Below, piece after piece: positions 44,906 through 54,881 of a stretch of DNA of 64,000 nt; the first letter of the stretch is position 1; each line of letters begins with the position of its first letter. The stretch lies in the NCBI RefSeq assembly GCF_900115715.1, contig NZ_FOXM01000006.1, forward strand, positions 1 to 64,000. The letters are read 5' to 3'. The translations under genes and the position numbers were made by a program. This DNA is from Geopseudomonas sagittaria (GTDB lineage Bacteria; Pseudomonadota; Gammaproteobacteria; Pseudomonadales; Pseudomonadaceae). The notes below the pieces were generated by a model. The model was not told where the DNA came from and ran no database searches. It worked only from the letters and a program-made list of their open reading frames with translations.

Positions 44906-46351
44906 TCAATCGTGCTGCACGCCCGCGCGCTTGAGCAGCTGCTTGCAGCGCTCGGACAGATGCAGCACGCGCAGGTGCTTGCCGGCGCGGGCATAGCGCT
45001 CGCGCAAGGTCTTCAGCGCGGCGATCGCCGAGTAGTCGACGAAGCTCAGGTGGCGGCAGTCGAGGGTCACCTGGGCCGGATCGCCCGCCACATCGAAGTG
45101 GTTGAGGAACGGCGTGCTCGAGGCGAAGAACAGCGTGCCGTGTACCCGGTACAGCTTGCTGCCGTCGGCCTGGACATCGCTGTCGGCGTACAGCTCGCGG
45201 GCCTGCTGCCAGGCGAAGTTCAGCGCGGCGATGAAAATGCCGCACAGCACGGCGGTGGCCAGGTCGGTGAACACGGTGACGATGGTTACCGCGGCTATCA
45301 CCAGCGCATCGTGCAGCGGCACCTTGTTGAGCACCCGCAGCGAGGCCCAGGCGAAGGTCTGCTGGGCCACCACGAACATCACCCCAACCAGCGCGGCGAG
45401 CGGGATGCGCTCGATCAGCGGCGAGAGGAACAGCACGAACAACAGGATCATCACCCCGGCGACCACGCCGGAGAGCCGTCCGCGCCCGCCGGAGCTGAGG
45501 TTGATCATGGTCTGGCCGATCATCGCGCAACCGCCCATGCCGCCGAACACACCGGACACCATGTTGGCCGCGCCGAGGGTCACGCACTCGCGGTCCGGGT
45601 AGCCACGGCTCTCGGTGATCTCGTCGGTCAGATTGAGGGTCAGCAGGGTTTCCAGCAGGCCGACCAGGGCCATCAGCACGGCGTAGGGGGCGATGATGCC
45701 CAGGGTTTCCAGGTTCCAGGGGATGTCCGGCAGGGCGAAGGCGGGCAGACCGCCGGCGATATTGGCCATGTCGCCGAGGGTGTGGGTCGGCAGGTCGAGC
45801 AGGTAGACCGCCGCACCGACACTGAGGATCGCCACCAGCGCCGGCGGCACCGCGCGGGTCAGGCGCGGCAGCAGGTAGACGATGGCCATGGTAACGGCCA
45901 CCAGCCCGAGCATCAGGTACAGCGGCGTGCCGCTCAGCCAAGCCTCGCCGTCCCTGAAGTGCTCCTGCTGGGATAGGGCGATGACGATCGCCAGGCCGTT
46001 GACGAAGCCGAGCATCACCGGATGCGGCACCATGCGGATCAGCTTGCCGAGACGCAGCAGGCCGAAGGCGATCATCAGCAGGCCGCCGAGCAGCACGGTG
46101 GCCAGCAGGTACTGGGCGCCGTGCTGTACCACCAGGGCGACGATGACCACGGCCATCGAGCCGGCGGCGCCGGAGACCATGCCCGGCCGGCCGCCGAACA
46201 GCGCGGTGAGGGTGCAGATGATGAAGGCGCCGTACAGCCCCATCAGCGGATTGAGCTGGGCAACCAGGGCGAAGGCGATGCACTCGGGCACCAGGGCGAA
46301 GGAGGTGGTGAGTCCGGCCAGGACATCGGCACGCAGACGTTGCGGTTTCAT
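44906..46351 (-). CDS. SulP-family inorganic anion transporter with STAS domain
   Basis: A 481-residue inner-membrane transporter with about 10-12 helices (LRADVLAGLTTSFALVPECI, PHPVMLGFVNGLAIVIA) and a C-terminal STAS domain (around VTLDCRHLSFVDYSAIAAL). SulP members carry sulfate, bicarbonate or other anions. The substrate is not readable; a link to the aromatic cluster is possible but not supported by co-orientation. Confidence 0.9.
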   Translation of the reverse strand: MKPQRLRADVLAGLTTSFALVPECIAFALVAQLNPLMGLYGAFIICTLTALFGGRPGMVSGAAGSMAVVIVALVVQHGAQYLLATVLLGGLLMIAFGLLRLGKLIRMVPHPVMLGFVNGLAIVIALSQQEHFRDGEAWLSGTPLYLMLGLVAVTMAIVYLLPRLTRAVPPALVAILSVGAAVYLLDLPTHTLGDMANIAGGLPAFALPDIPWNLETLGIIAPYAVLMALVGLLETLLTLNLTDEITESRGYPDRECVTLGAANMVSGVFGGMGGCAMIGQTMINLSSGGRGRLSGVVAGVMILLFVLFLSPLIERIPLAALVGVMFVVAQQTFAWASLRVLNKVPLHDALVIAAVTIVTVFTDLATAVLCGIFIAALNFAWQQARELYADSDVQADGSKLYRVHGTLFFASSTPFLNHFDVAGDPAQVTLDCRHLSFVDYSAIAALKTLRERYARAGKHLRVLHLSERCKQLLKRAGVQHD

Positions 46352-46443
46352 GGCTTACCTGGGGTGAGGGCCGGCGCCGCCGGCGGCAGTAAGGGGGCGG
46401 CGATGTTACGGAACCGCCGCCCGCCTGGCCAGCGCGCCGTCGT

Positions 46444-49400
46444 TCATGGCGAGGCCTCTGCTGCGGGCTTCAGCCGGAACCACAGCGCATACAGCGCCGG
46501 CACGAACAGCAGGGTGATTGCCGTGCCGACCGCCACGCCGCCGATCAGCACGTAGGCCAGCGGCCCCCAGAAACTGTCCTGGGTGAGCGGCACGAAGGCG
46601 AACACCGCGGCCAGCGCGGTCAGCATCACCGGGCGGGCGCGCTGTACCGCCGCTTCCACCACCCCCTCGAACGCCGGCATCCCCGCCTCGAAGTTGTCGG
46701 CCACCTGCTGGGTGAGGATCAGGGTGTTGCGCATCAGGATGCCGGCCAGACCGGTCAGGCCGAGCAGGGCGACGAAACCGAACGGCTGGTTGAACAGCAG
46801 CAGGGCGATGACCGCGCCGATCAGGCCCAGCGGGGCGGTCGCCACGACGATGAAGGTGCCGGAGAAGGAGCGCATCTGCAGCATGATGAGGATCAGCATG
46901 AAGGCCACCATCGCCGGCTGCAGCTTCTGGATCGAGGCATCGGCCTTGCCCGACTCCTCGACCGCGCCGGCGGTGTCGATGCGGTAACCGGCGGGCAACT
47001 GGTCGCGCACCTCTTGCAGCGCCTGCCATACGGCGGCGGTCACGTCGTTGGGCTGGGCGCCCTGGACGTCGCCCTGCACGGTCAGGAACGGCTCGCGGTT
47101 GTAGCGCTTGATCACCGGGTCCTCGAAACGCACCTCGACCTGCCCCAGCTGGCTGAACGGCAGCTTGCGGCCGTCGCGGGTCAGCACTTCCAGGGTGTCG
47201 AGGCTGTCGGCGTCGAGCCGGCGGCCGCCGCTGCTGCCGCGGGCGATCACCTCGACGCTGCGGATGTCCTGGCGCAGCTGGGTGACCGGCACGCCGTCGA
47301 GCTGGAACTGCAGCTGCTGCGCCACTTCCTGCGGGGTGAGCCCCAGCAGGCGCAGGCGTTCCTCGTCCATGGCCAGATGTAGCGCCGGGGCGCGCTCGTC
47401 CCATTCCAGGTGCGGATCGACCACATGGGGATCGGCCGCCATCACGGTGCGGACCCGATGGGCGATATCGCGCAGCACCAGCGGATCGGAGCCGATGACG
47501 CGGAAGGCGACCGGCCAGATCACCGGCGGGCCGAACAGCAGCTGGTAGACCCGCACCCGCGCCTCGGGGAACTCGCCCCGCTCGATGTGCTGCTGCAGGG
47601 TGGCCATGACCTTGTCCCGCGCCTTGGGATTCTGCGCCACGGCGACGATCTTGGCGAAGGCCGGCGAGGGCGGCTCGGGGTTGGCGCTGATGAAGAAGCG
47701 CGGCGCCCCGGCCCCGACGTAGGCGGACAGGCTCTTGATCTCGGGCAGCGGCGCGAGGATGGCTTCGAGCTTCTTGATCGTGCGATCGGTGGCATCGACG
47801 CTGCTGCCCTGGGGCAGGTAGACGGCGACCAGCACTTCCGGGCGGTCCGAACTGGGGAAGAACTGCTTCTGCACCAGCACGGCCATGCCGGCGATGGCCA
47901 GCACCAGCAGCGCGATGGTCGCGCCGACCACCGTCTTGCGCCGGGTCACGCACCAGCTCACCACGCGGCGCAGGCGCCGGTACAGCGGGGTCTGATAGAG
48001 GCCGGCATGGCCGTGGCCATCCGCCTTGGGGAAATCCGGCAGCATCCGCACGCCCAGCCAGGGCGCGAACACCACCGCGACCAGCCAGGACACCAGCAGC
48101 GCGATGGCCAGCACCCAGAAGATGTTGCCGGCGTATTCGCCGACGCTCGAGCGGGCGAAGCCGATGGGGAAGAAGCCGGCCACCGTCACCAGGGTGCCGT
48201 AGAGCATGGGTGCGGCGGTGACCGACCAGGCATGGGCGGCGGCGCGCACGCGGTCCCAGCCTTCCTCCATCTTCACCAGCATCATTTCCACCGCGATGAT
48301 GGCGTCGTCGACCAGCAGGCCGAGGGCGATGATCAGTGCGCCCAGGGTGATGCGGTCCAGATTGATGTCCATCAGCATCATCACCAGGAAGGTGAGGCCC
48401 AGGGTCAGCGGTACGGCGATGCCGACGATCAGCCCGGCGCGCAGGCCGATGGCCAGCATGCTGACCGCCACCACCACCGCCACGGCCACCAGGAACTTGA
48501 TCTGGAACAGGTTGACCGCCCCGCTGATGGCGTCGGCCTGGTTGGTCAGCACGTCGAGCGCCATGCCCAGCGGCAGCCGCTGGCGTTCGGCGTCGAGGAA
48601 GGCGGCGAGCCGCTCGCCCAGTTCCAGACCGTTTTCGCCCTTGGCCATGACCACGCCGAGCAGCAGGGCATCCTGCCCGCGCGAGCGCACCAGGTAGCTG
48701 GGCGGGTCCTCGTAGCCGCGGCGGATGGTGGCGATGTCGGCGAGCTTGAGCACCCGCTCGCCGATGCGCACCGGCACCGCGGCCAGTTGCTCGGGGTCGG
48801 ACAGGTCGGCGTCCAGGCGCAGATGCAGGCGCGGGCCGTCGGTCTCCATGCGTCCCGCCGGCAGCAGGCGGTTGCTGGCGTCGATGGCGTCGAACACCGC
48901 CTGCGGGGCAATCCCCAGGTTGATCAGCCGCGCATTGTCGAACTCGAGGTACACCCGCTCGGTGCGCTCGCCTAGCAGCATGGCCTTGTGCACGCCGGCG
49001 ACGCGCTGCAGGCGGTCGCGGATCGCCTCGGCGTCGCGGGTCAGCTCGCGCATCGGCAGGCCCGGGGCGGTGACGGCGATCAGGCTGAAGTACACATCGG
49101 CGAAGTCGTCGTTGACGATCGGGCCGATCACCCCGGGCGGCAGGTTGCCGGCCTCTTCCTGCATGCGCTTGCGCACCTGGTACAGCAGGTCGGGGATTTT
49201 GGCCTGCGGCGAGTAGTCGTGGAACTCGATCTGCAGGGTGGCTTGCCCCGGGCGGATGGTGGTTTCGATCCGGTAGAGGTACTCCACCTCCTGGATGCGC
49301 TTCTCCAGGCGGTCGACCACCTGGGTCTGCAGTTCCTCGGGCGTGGCGCCGGGCCACACCGCGGTGACCACCGTGGCCCGCACGCTGAAGGCGGGGTCTT

Positions 49401-49515
49401 CCGCGCGGCCGAGGGCGAGGAAGGCATAGATGCCGGAGAGTACTGCGAGGATCAGCAGGAACAGCGTCAGCGAGCGCTCGCGCACGGCCAGCGCCGAGAG
49501 GTTGGGGAAGCTCAT
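46444..49515 (-). CDS. RND efflux transporter, HAE1-like permease
   Basis: A 1023-residue inner-membrane pump of the AcrB/MexB superfamily. Features: N-terminal helix, two large periplasmic loops, twelve helices and the proton-relay motif LLVDDAIIAVE in helix 4. Periplasmic porter motifs such as WPGATPEELQTQVVDRLEKR are present. Its ATG overlaps the stop of the adaptor gene by 4 nt. No outer-membrane channel gene is in the window, so TolC-like channels elsewhere must serve it. Confidence 0.9.
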   Translation of the reverse strand: MSFPNLSALAVRERSLTLFLLILAVLSGIYAFLALGRAEDPAFSVRATVVTAVWPGATPEELQTQVVDRLEKRIQEVEYLYRIETTIRPGQATLQIEFHDYSPQAKIPDLLYQVRKRMQEEAGNLPPGVIGPIVNDDFADVYFSLIAVTAPGLPMRELTRDAEAIRDRLQRVAGVHKAMLLGERTERVYLEFDNARLINLGIAPQAVFDAIDASNRLLPAGRMETDGPRLHLRLDADLSDPEQLAAVPVRIGERVLKLADIATIRRGYEDPPSYLVRSRGQDALLLGVVMAKGENGLELGERLAAFLDAERQRLPLGMALDVLTNQADAISGAVNLFQIKFLVAVAVVVAVSMLAIGLRAGLIVGIAVPLTLGLTFLVMMLMDINLDRITLGALIIALGLLVDDAIIAVEMMLVKMEEGWDRVRAAAHAWSVTAAPMLYGTLVTVAGFFPIGFARSSVGEYAGNIFWVLAIALLVSWLVAVVFAPWLGVRMLPDFPKADGHGHAGLYQTPLYRRLRRVVSWCVTRRKTVVGATIALLVLAIAGMAVLVQKQFFPSSDRPEVLVAVYLPQGSSVDATDRTIKKLEAILAPLPEIKSLSAYVGAGAPRFFISANPEPPSPAFAKIVAVAQNPKARDKVMATLQQHIERGEFPEARVRVYQLLFGPPVIWPVAFRVIGSDPLVLRDIAHRVRTVMAADPHVVDPHLEWDERAPALHLAMDEERLRLLGLTPQEVAQQLQFQLDGVPVTQLRQDIRSVEVIARGSSGGRRLDADSLDTLEVLTRDGRKLPFSQLGQVEVRFEDPVIKRYNREPFLTVQGDVQGAQPNDVTAAVWQALQEVRDQLPAGYRIDTAGAVEESGKADASIQKLQPAMVAFMLILIMLQMRSFSGTFIVVATAPLGLIGAVIALLLFNQPFGFVALLGLTGLAGILMRNTLILTQQVADNFEAGMPAFEGVVEAAVQRARPVMLTALAAVFAFVPLTQDSFWGPLAYVLIGGVAVGTAITLLFVPALYALWFRLKPAAEASP

Positions 49516-50564
49516 CGGTCGAGTTCCCGCACGGCCATGTTCTCGCTGAGCAGATGGGCGCCCAGCGCCACCACGCGGTCACCGGTTGTCAGCGGGCCGC
49601 GGATGCGCGCGGTTTCGCCATCCAGCGCCAGCACCGTGATGGCGACCGGCTCGACGCGCCCTTCGCGCAGCCGCCAGACCCGCGGGCCATGGCCGCGCTC
49701 GTCGAGGGCGCCGATCGGCACCACGAAGTCGCTGGCGCTGGCGTCCTGGGCGGCGAAGCGGGTACGCAGCACCGCGCCGAGCACCAGGGCCGCCGACGGC
49801 TCCTGAACCGTATAGCGGGCGCGCCGGGTGCGCCCCTGCGGATCGACCGCGCCGGCCGTTTCGCGCAGGCGCAGCGGCAGGTTTGCCCCGTCGGCGGCCA
49901 CGACCTCGCCGTGTTCGGGCGGTGTCACGTCTTCGGGAAAGTACACCTCGATCTCGCGCGCCTCGGCCTGGGCGAGCAGGGCCACGGCCTGGCCGGCGGC
50001 GACCACCTGGCCGGCCTCGCCGGTCACGTCGATCAGCACGCCGGCGGCCGGCGCCTGCAAGCGGCCGTAGCCGAGGGCATTGCGCGCCTGGGCCAGGCGG
50101 GCGCTGGCGGCGTCGCGGCGGGTCTGCGCTTCGCGCCGGGCGAGCTCGGCGCGCTCCAGGGCCTGGGCACTGACGAAGTTCTGCGTCTCGAGCTGGCGAT
50201 GACGGGCCAGATCGGCCTCGGCGGTAGCCAGCGCCGCGTTGGCGGCGGCCAGGTCCGCTTCAGCCGCGCTGACCGACTGCGCGAGGTCGCGGGTATCCAG
50301 CTCGAACAGCACCTGTCCGGCGCGCACCGCCTCGCCGGCATCGCTCAGGCGCCGGGCAATGCGCCCGCCGACCTGGAAGGCCAGCGGCGACTCGACCCGC
50401 GCGCGCACCGTGCCCGACAAGCCGAGCGTGGTCGCCGCGCCGCCGCGTACCGCCACGGTCTTGACCAGCGGCGGCAGGGCGGCAGTCGCACCCGGCTCGG
50501 CGGTATCATTGCAGGCGGTGAGGAGCAGCACGCAGACAGCGAGCAAAAGCGGCGAGACACGCAT
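49512..50564 (-). CDS. RND periplasmic adaptor (lipoprotein)
   Basis: A 350-residue membrane-fusion protein. The N-terminus is a lipoprotein signal (LLLAVCVLLLTACND, lipobox cysteine near residue 18), then barrel-sandwich hybrid strands (VRARVESPLAFQVGGRIA), a long coiled coil (SAAEADLAAANAALATAEAD) and a beta-barrel. The start at 50564 is preferred because it gives this lipoprotein signal; the frame is open 108 nt further upstream. Divergent from the TetR gene. Confidence 0.88.
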   Translation of the reverse strand: MRVSPLLLAVCVLLLTACNDTAEPGATAALPPLVKTVAVRGGAATTLGLSGTVRARVESPLAFQVGGRIARRLSDAGEAVRAGQVLFELDTRDLAQSVSAAEADLAAANAALATAEADLARHRQLETQNFVSAQALERAELARREAQTRRDAASARLAQARNALGYGRLQAPAAGVLIDVTGEAGQVVAAGQAVALLAQAEAREIEVYFPEDVTPPEHGEVVAADGANLPLRLRETAGAVDPQGRTRRARYTVQEPSAALVLGAVLRTRFAAQDASASDFVVPIGALDERGHGPRVWRLREGRVEPVAITVLALDGETARIRGPLTTGDRVVALGAHLLSENMAVRELDR

Positions 50565-50583
50565 GTGGAGTCCGTTTCCTGGA

Positions 50584-50607
50584 TTAATGTACGCGAATGT
50601 ACAGTAA
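50584..50607. promoter_or_regulatory. TetR-type operator candidate
   Basis: An inverted repeat TGTAC-N6-GTACA (50588-50603), extended by flanking TTA and TAA, lies in the 82-bp divergent space between the RND adaptor and the TetR gene. The position fits repression of both genes by the TetR protein. Confidence 0.65.
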
Positions 50608-50646
50608 TCATTTTTACCCATCCAGCATCCGAAACAGGCGCAAACC

Positions 50647-51261
50647 ATGTCAGCAAAAGCCGGCCGGCCCACCGATCAGCAGAAAGACCGCGACATCCTT
50701 CACGCCGCCCGGGAACTGGTGTTCACCGAGGGGCCGCAGGCCCTGACCATGGACAAGGTGGCCAGCCTGGCGGGTATCTCCAAGGTCACCCTGTATGCCC
50801 GCTACGCCAATCGCTACGAGCTGTTGCAGGCCGTGGTGTGCAGCGAGGCGTTCACCATCCACCAGACGCTCGGACGCCTCCCCGCCAGCCGCGAGGAGCT
50901 GCTTGCCGACCTGGGTGCGCTGCTCGAAGCGATCACTGCCTTCATCGGCAGCGACCATCACCAACGCCTGATGCAGGCGCTGGGCTCGATACCGCAGAAC
51001 ACCCAGGATCTGACCGAGGTGTACCGCAACGGCCCGGCTAACACCCATCGGGTGCTGGCCGACTATCTGCAGGCGGCGGCGCAGGGTGGCCTGATCCGCT
51101 GCCCGGAGCCGGCGGCAAGCGCGGAAATGCTGATGGGGATGGTGATGGGGCTCGATCTGCTGCGCGGGCTATACCGCGTGCCGCACGAACGGCGCAGCGA
51201 GGATGAGCGCAGGCAGCACGCTCGCCGGGTCATGGCGGCTTTCATGGCGATTCACGGCTGA
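50647..51261 (+). CDS. TetR-family transcriptional repressor
   Basis: A 204-residue regulator. The N-terminal helix-turn-helix begins GRPTDQQKDRDILHAARELV and continues LTMDKVASLAGISKVTLYARYANRYELL. The rest is a helical ligand domain, as in AcrR-like regulators with a TetR_C domain. It is divergent from the RND operon, with a palindrome in between, so it probably represses that pump. Confidence 0.9.
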   Translation: MSAKAGRPTDQQKDRDILHAARELVFTEGPQALTMDKVASLAGISKVTLYARYANRYELLQAVVCSEAFTIHQTLGRLPASREELLADLGALLEAITAFIGSDHHQRLMQALGSIPQNTQDLTEVYRNGPANTHRVLADYLQAAAQGGLIRCPEPAASAEMLMGMVMGLDLLRGLYRVPHERRSEDERRQHARRVMAAFMAIHG

Positions 51262-51383
51262 GGCAGGCTGCGGATCGCGCAGCTCCGCGACCGCTCGGGC
51301 CTCTCGAACGGGCCACCGGCCAGGCACATGCAGTCAATGAGACCGCATGCTGCCAGGGGAGCGGCTGAGGATGGCGGGGCGGA

Positions 51384-53039
51384 TCACATGTTGGGGTAGT
51401 TCGGCCCGCCGGTGCCTTCCGGGGTCACCCAAGTGATGTTCTGCGCCGGGTCCTTGATGTCGCAGGTCTTGCAGTGCACGCAGTTCTGCGCGTTGATCTG
51501 GAACTTCTTCTCGCCGCTTTCCAGGGTGACGATCTCGTACACCCCGGCCGGGCAATAGCGCTGCGCCGGCTCGTCGTACAGCGGCAGGTTCTTCGCCAGC
51601 GGGATCGAGGCGTCGGCCAGCTTCAGGTGGCAGGGCTGGTCTTCCTCGTGGTTGGTGTTGGAGAGGAATACCGAGGACAGCTTGTCGAAGCTCAGTTTGC
51701 CGTCCGGCTTCGGATACTCGATGCGCTGCGACTGCGCGGCCGGCTTCAGGCAGGCATGGTCCGGCTTGTTGTCGTGCAGGGTCAGCGGGATCTTGCCGCC
51801 GAACAGGTTCTGGTCGACGAAGTTGAACGCGCCGCCGAGGATGGCGCCGAACTTGTGCATCGCCGGACCGAAGTTGCGGCTGCGGTACAGTTCGTCGTAC
51901 AGCCAGCTGTCCTCGAAGGCCTTGACGTAGTTGTTCAGCTCGTCGCCGCCCTCGCGGCCGGCGCCCAGCGCCTCGACGATCGCCTCGGCGGCCAGCATGC
52001 CGGACTTCATCGCGGTGTGGCTGCCCTTGATCTTGGCGAAGTTGAGGGTGCCCAGATCGCAGCCGATCAGCGCGCCGCCGGGGAAGACCATCTTCGGCAG
52101 CGAGTTGAGGCCGCCCTTGCAGATGGCGCGGGCGCCGTAGGCGATGCGCTTGCCGCCCTCCAGGTACTGCCTGACCACCGGATGGTGCTTGTAGCGCTGG
52201 AACTCGTCGAACGGCGACAGGTACGGGTTGCTGTAGGACAGGTCGACGATCAGACCGACCACCACCTGGTTGTTTTCCAGGTGGTAGAGGAAGGAGCCGC
52301 CCGGGTTCTCATCGTTCAGCGGCCAGCCGGCGGTGTGCACCACCAGGCCCTGCTCGTGCTTGGCCGGATCGATTTCCCACAGCTCCTTGATGCCGATGCC
52401 GTAGTGCTGGGCGTCGGCCTGGCTGTCCAGCTTGTACTTCCCGATCAGCTGCTTGCCGAGGTGGCCGCGGCAGCCTTCGGCGAACAGGGTGTACTTGGCG
52501 CGCAGCTCCATCCCGGGGGTGTAGTAACCCTCCTTCGGGTTGCCCTCGTGATCGACGCCCAGATCGCCGGTGACGATGCCGCGCACCACGCCCTTGTCGT
52601 CGATCAGCGCTTCCTGAGCGGCGAAGCCCGGGTAGATCTCGACGCCCAGATTCTCGGCCTGCTGGGCCAGCCAGCGGCACAGGTTGCCCAGCGAGATGAT
52701 GTAGTTGCCTTCGTTGTGCATGGTTTTCGGCACGGCGAAGTCGGGGATCTTGCTGGCGGCGTCGCCGCTTTTGAGCAGGTAGATGTCGTCGCGCTTGACC
52801 GGGGTGTGCAGCGGCGCGCCCTGGGCCTTCCAGTCGGGAAACAGTTCGTTGAGCGCGCGCGGTTCGAAGACGGCGCCGGAGAGAATGTGGGCGCCGACCT
52901 CGGAGCCTTTCTCCACCACGCAGACGCTGAGCTCCTGGCCGGCTTCGGCGGCTTTCTGCTTCAGACGGCAGGCGGCCGACAGTCCGGCAGGGCCGGCGCC
53001 GACGATGACCACGTCGAATTCCATGTATTCGCGTTGCAT
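51384..53039 (-). CDS. electron-transfer flavoprotein-ubiquinone oxidoreductase
   Basis: A 551-residue membrane-associated FAD/iron-sulfur enzyme that hands electrons from ETF to ubiquinone. N-terminal FAD motif VGAGPAGLSAACRL; a central ubiquinone-binding part; C-terminal [4Fe-4S] ligands in CVHCKTCDIKDP with an upstream cysteine. It is downstream of etfBA but separated from them by a terminator. Confidence 0.96.
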   Translation of the reverse strand: MQREYMEFDVVIVGAGPAGLSAACRLKQKAAEAGQELSVCVVEKGSEVGAHILSGAVFEPRALNELFPDWKAQGAPLHTPVKRDDIYLLKSGDAASKIPDFAVPKTMHNEGNYIISLGNLCRWLAQQAENLGVEIYPGFAAQEALIDDKGVVRGIVTGDLGVDHEGNPKEGYYTPGMELRAKYTLFAEGCRGHLGKQLIGKYKLDSQADAQHYGIGIKELWEIDPAKHEQGLVVHTAGWPLNDENPGGSFLYHLENNQVVVGLIVDLSYSNPYLSPFDEFQRYKHHPVVRQYLEGGKRIAYGARAICKGGLNSLPKMVFPGGALIGCDLGTLNFAKIKGSHTAMKSGMLAAEAIVEALGAGREGGDELNNYVKAFEDSWLYDELYRSRNFGPAMHKFGAILGGAFNFVDQNLFGGKIPLTLHDNKPDHACLKPAAQSQRIEYPKPDGKLSFDKLSSVFLSNTNHEEDQPCHLKLADASIPLAKNLPLYDEPAQRYCPAGVYEIVTLESGEKKFQINAQNCVHCKTCDIKDPAQNITWVTPEGTGGPNYPNM

Positions 53040-53079
53040 TGCTAGACCTCAAATTTCTTCGCAGAAAACCGGCAGACAG

Positions 53080-53107
53080 GAAAATGGGCAACCGATGGGT
53101 TGCCCAT
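53080..53107 (-). terminator. Rho-independent terminator after etfA
   Basis: On the minus strand ATGGGCAACC-CATC-GGTTGCCCAT, a perfect 10-bp stem, is followed by TTTTCC. It stands 60 nt after the etfA stop codon and 45 nt before the ETF-QO start. Confidence 0.85.
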
Positions 53108-53166
53108 TGCCTCGAGCGCACGCGGAGTGCCGGCGCCAACAATAGCGCCTGCTGCCGCCTGGCGAA

Positions 53167-54111
53167 TCAGCCAAGCAGACTAGACAGCTCCGGCACGGCC
53201 TCGAACAGGTCGGCGACCAGGCCGTAGTCGGCCACCTGGAAGATCGGCGCCTCCTCGTCCTTGTTGATCGCGACGATGACCTTGGAGTCCTTCATGCCGG
53301 CCAGGTGCTGGATGGCGCCGCTGATGCCCACGGCCACGTACAGCTGCGGCGCGACGATCTTGCCAGTCTGGCCGACCTGCATGTCGTTGGGTACGAAGCC
53401 GGCGTCCACCGCCGCGCGCGAGGCGCCGACCGCAGCGCCAAGCTTGTCGGCCACGCCGTAGAGCAGGGCGAAGTTGTCGCCGTTCTGCATGCCGCGGCCG
53501 CCGGAGACGATGATCTTCGCCGCGGTCAGCTCCGGGCGTTCGGACTTGGCCAGTTCCTCGCCGACGAAGGCGGAGATTCCGGCGTCAGTGATGCTGGCGA
53601 TGCTCTCGATGGCGGCGCTGCCGCCCTCGGCCGCCACGGCGTCGAAGCCGGTGCCGCGCACGGTGATCACCTTGATCGCCGCACTGGACTGCACGGTGGC
53701 GATGGCGTTGCCGGCGTAGATCGGCCGCTGGAAGGTGTCGGCGTCGATCACCTTGACGATCTCGGAGATCTGGTCGACGTCGAGCAGCGCGGCCACGCGC
53801 GGCAGCACGTTCTTGCCGGTGGTGGTCGCGGCGGCCAGCACGTGGCGATAACCGTTGCCCGGCTCCTGAGCCAGTTGCGCGATCAGCGGCGCGAGGTTTT
53901 CCGGCAGTTGGTTGGCGTAGGCAGCCTGGTCGGCGACCAGCACCTTGCCGACGCCGGCCACTTGGGCGGCGGCTTCGGCCACGGCGGCGCAACCGGAACC
54001 GGCGACCAGCAGGTGGATGTCGCCACCGATGGCCTGGGCGGCGGCCACGGTGTTGAGGGTCGCCGCGGCAAGGGCGGCGTTGTTGTGCTCTGCGAGTACC
54101 AGGATTGCCAT
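53167..54111 (-). CDS. etfA: electron-transfer flavoprotein alpha subunit
   Basis: A 314-residue FAD-binding subunit of ETF, with the C-terminal signature [21 protein letters not shown] and [20 protein letters not shown]. It accepts electrons from acyl-CoA dehydrogenases. It overlaps the etfB stop by one base. Confidence 0.95.
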   Translation of the reverse strand: MAILVLAEHNNAALAAATLNTVAAAQAIGGDIHLLVAGSGCAAVAEAAAQVAGVGKVLVADQAAYANQLPENLAPLIAQLAQEPGNGYRHVLAAATTTGKNVLPRVAALLDVDQISEIVKVIDADTFQRPIYAGNAIATVQSSAAIKVITVRGTGFDAVAAEGGSAAIESIASITDAGISAFVGEELAKSERPELTAAKIIVSGGRGMQNGDNFALLYGVADKLGAAVGASRAAVDAGFVPNDMQVGQTGKIVAPQLYVAVGISGAIQHLAGMKDSKVIVAINKDEEAPIFQVADYGLVADLFEAVPELSSLLG

Positions 54112-54860
54112 CAGATCACCTTCGCTTCGTTCTTCAGTTTTTCCACCAGCTCGGCAACCGAGCCCACCTTGATGCCGGCGCTGCGCGCGGCCGGTGCTTC
54201 GACCTTGAGGGTCTTCACCGTCGAGGCGGTGGATACGCCAAGCGCGTCCGGAGTCAGTACGTCGAGCGGCTTCTTCTTGGCCTTCATGATGTTGGGCAAG
54301 GAGGCGTAGCGCGGCTCGTTGAGGCGCAGGTCGGTGGTGACGATGGCCGGGAGCTTGAGGGCCACGGTCTGCAGGCCGCCGTCGATCTCGCGGGTGACGT
54401 TCACCTTGTCGCCATTCACCTCGACCTTGGAGGCGAAGGTGCCCTGGGCGAAACCGGTCAGCGCGGCGAGCATCTGCCCGGTCTGGTTGTTGTCGCTGTC
54501 GATGGCCTGCTTGCCGAGGATCACCAGCTGCGGCTGTTCCTGGTCGACCACGGCCTTGAGCAGCTTGGCCACCGCCAGCGAACCGAGTTCCTCGTTGCTT
54601 TCGACCAGCACGGCGCGGTCGGCGCCGAGGGCCAGGGCGGTACGCAACTGCTCCTGGGCGACGCCCGGACCGATGGAGACCACCACGATCTCGCTGGCGA
54701 TGCCCTTTTCCTTGAGGCGCACCGCCTCTTCCACGGCGATCTCGCAGAACGGGTTCATCGCCATCTTCACGTTGGCCAGATCGACGCCGGAGTTGTCCGC
54801 CTTGACCCGCACCTTGACGTTGTAGTCGACCACGCGTTTGACAGTTACCAATACTTTCAT
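54111..54860 (-). CDS. etfB: electron-transfer flavoprotein beta subunit
   Basis: A 249-residue subunit with AMP-binding role, beginning [19 protein letters not shown] and with [19 protein letters not shown] and the family signature [21 protein letters not shown]. It lies 21 nt downstream of the thiolase gene and forms one unit with etfA. Confidence 0.95.
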   Translation of the reverse strand: MKVLVTVKRVVDYNVKVRVKADNSGVDLANVKMAMNPFCEIAVEEAVRLKEKGIASEIVVVSIGPGVAQEQLRTALALGADRAVLVESNEELGSLAVAKLLKAVVDQEQPQLVILGKQAIDSDNNQTGQMLAALTGFAQGTFASKVEVNGDKVNVTREIDGGLQTVALKLPAIVTTDLRLNEPRYASLPNIMKAKKKPLDVLTPDALGVSTASTVKTLKVEAPAARSAGIKVGSVAELVEKLKNEAKVI

Positions 54861-54881
54861 CTGCTTTTCTCCGCTATTCGC

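Noticed and set aside
46406-49582. 1058-codon frame overlapping the RND permease on the same strand
   Set aside because: Arg/Pro/Ala/Gly-rich frame-shifted product; the true permease frame has all RND motifs.
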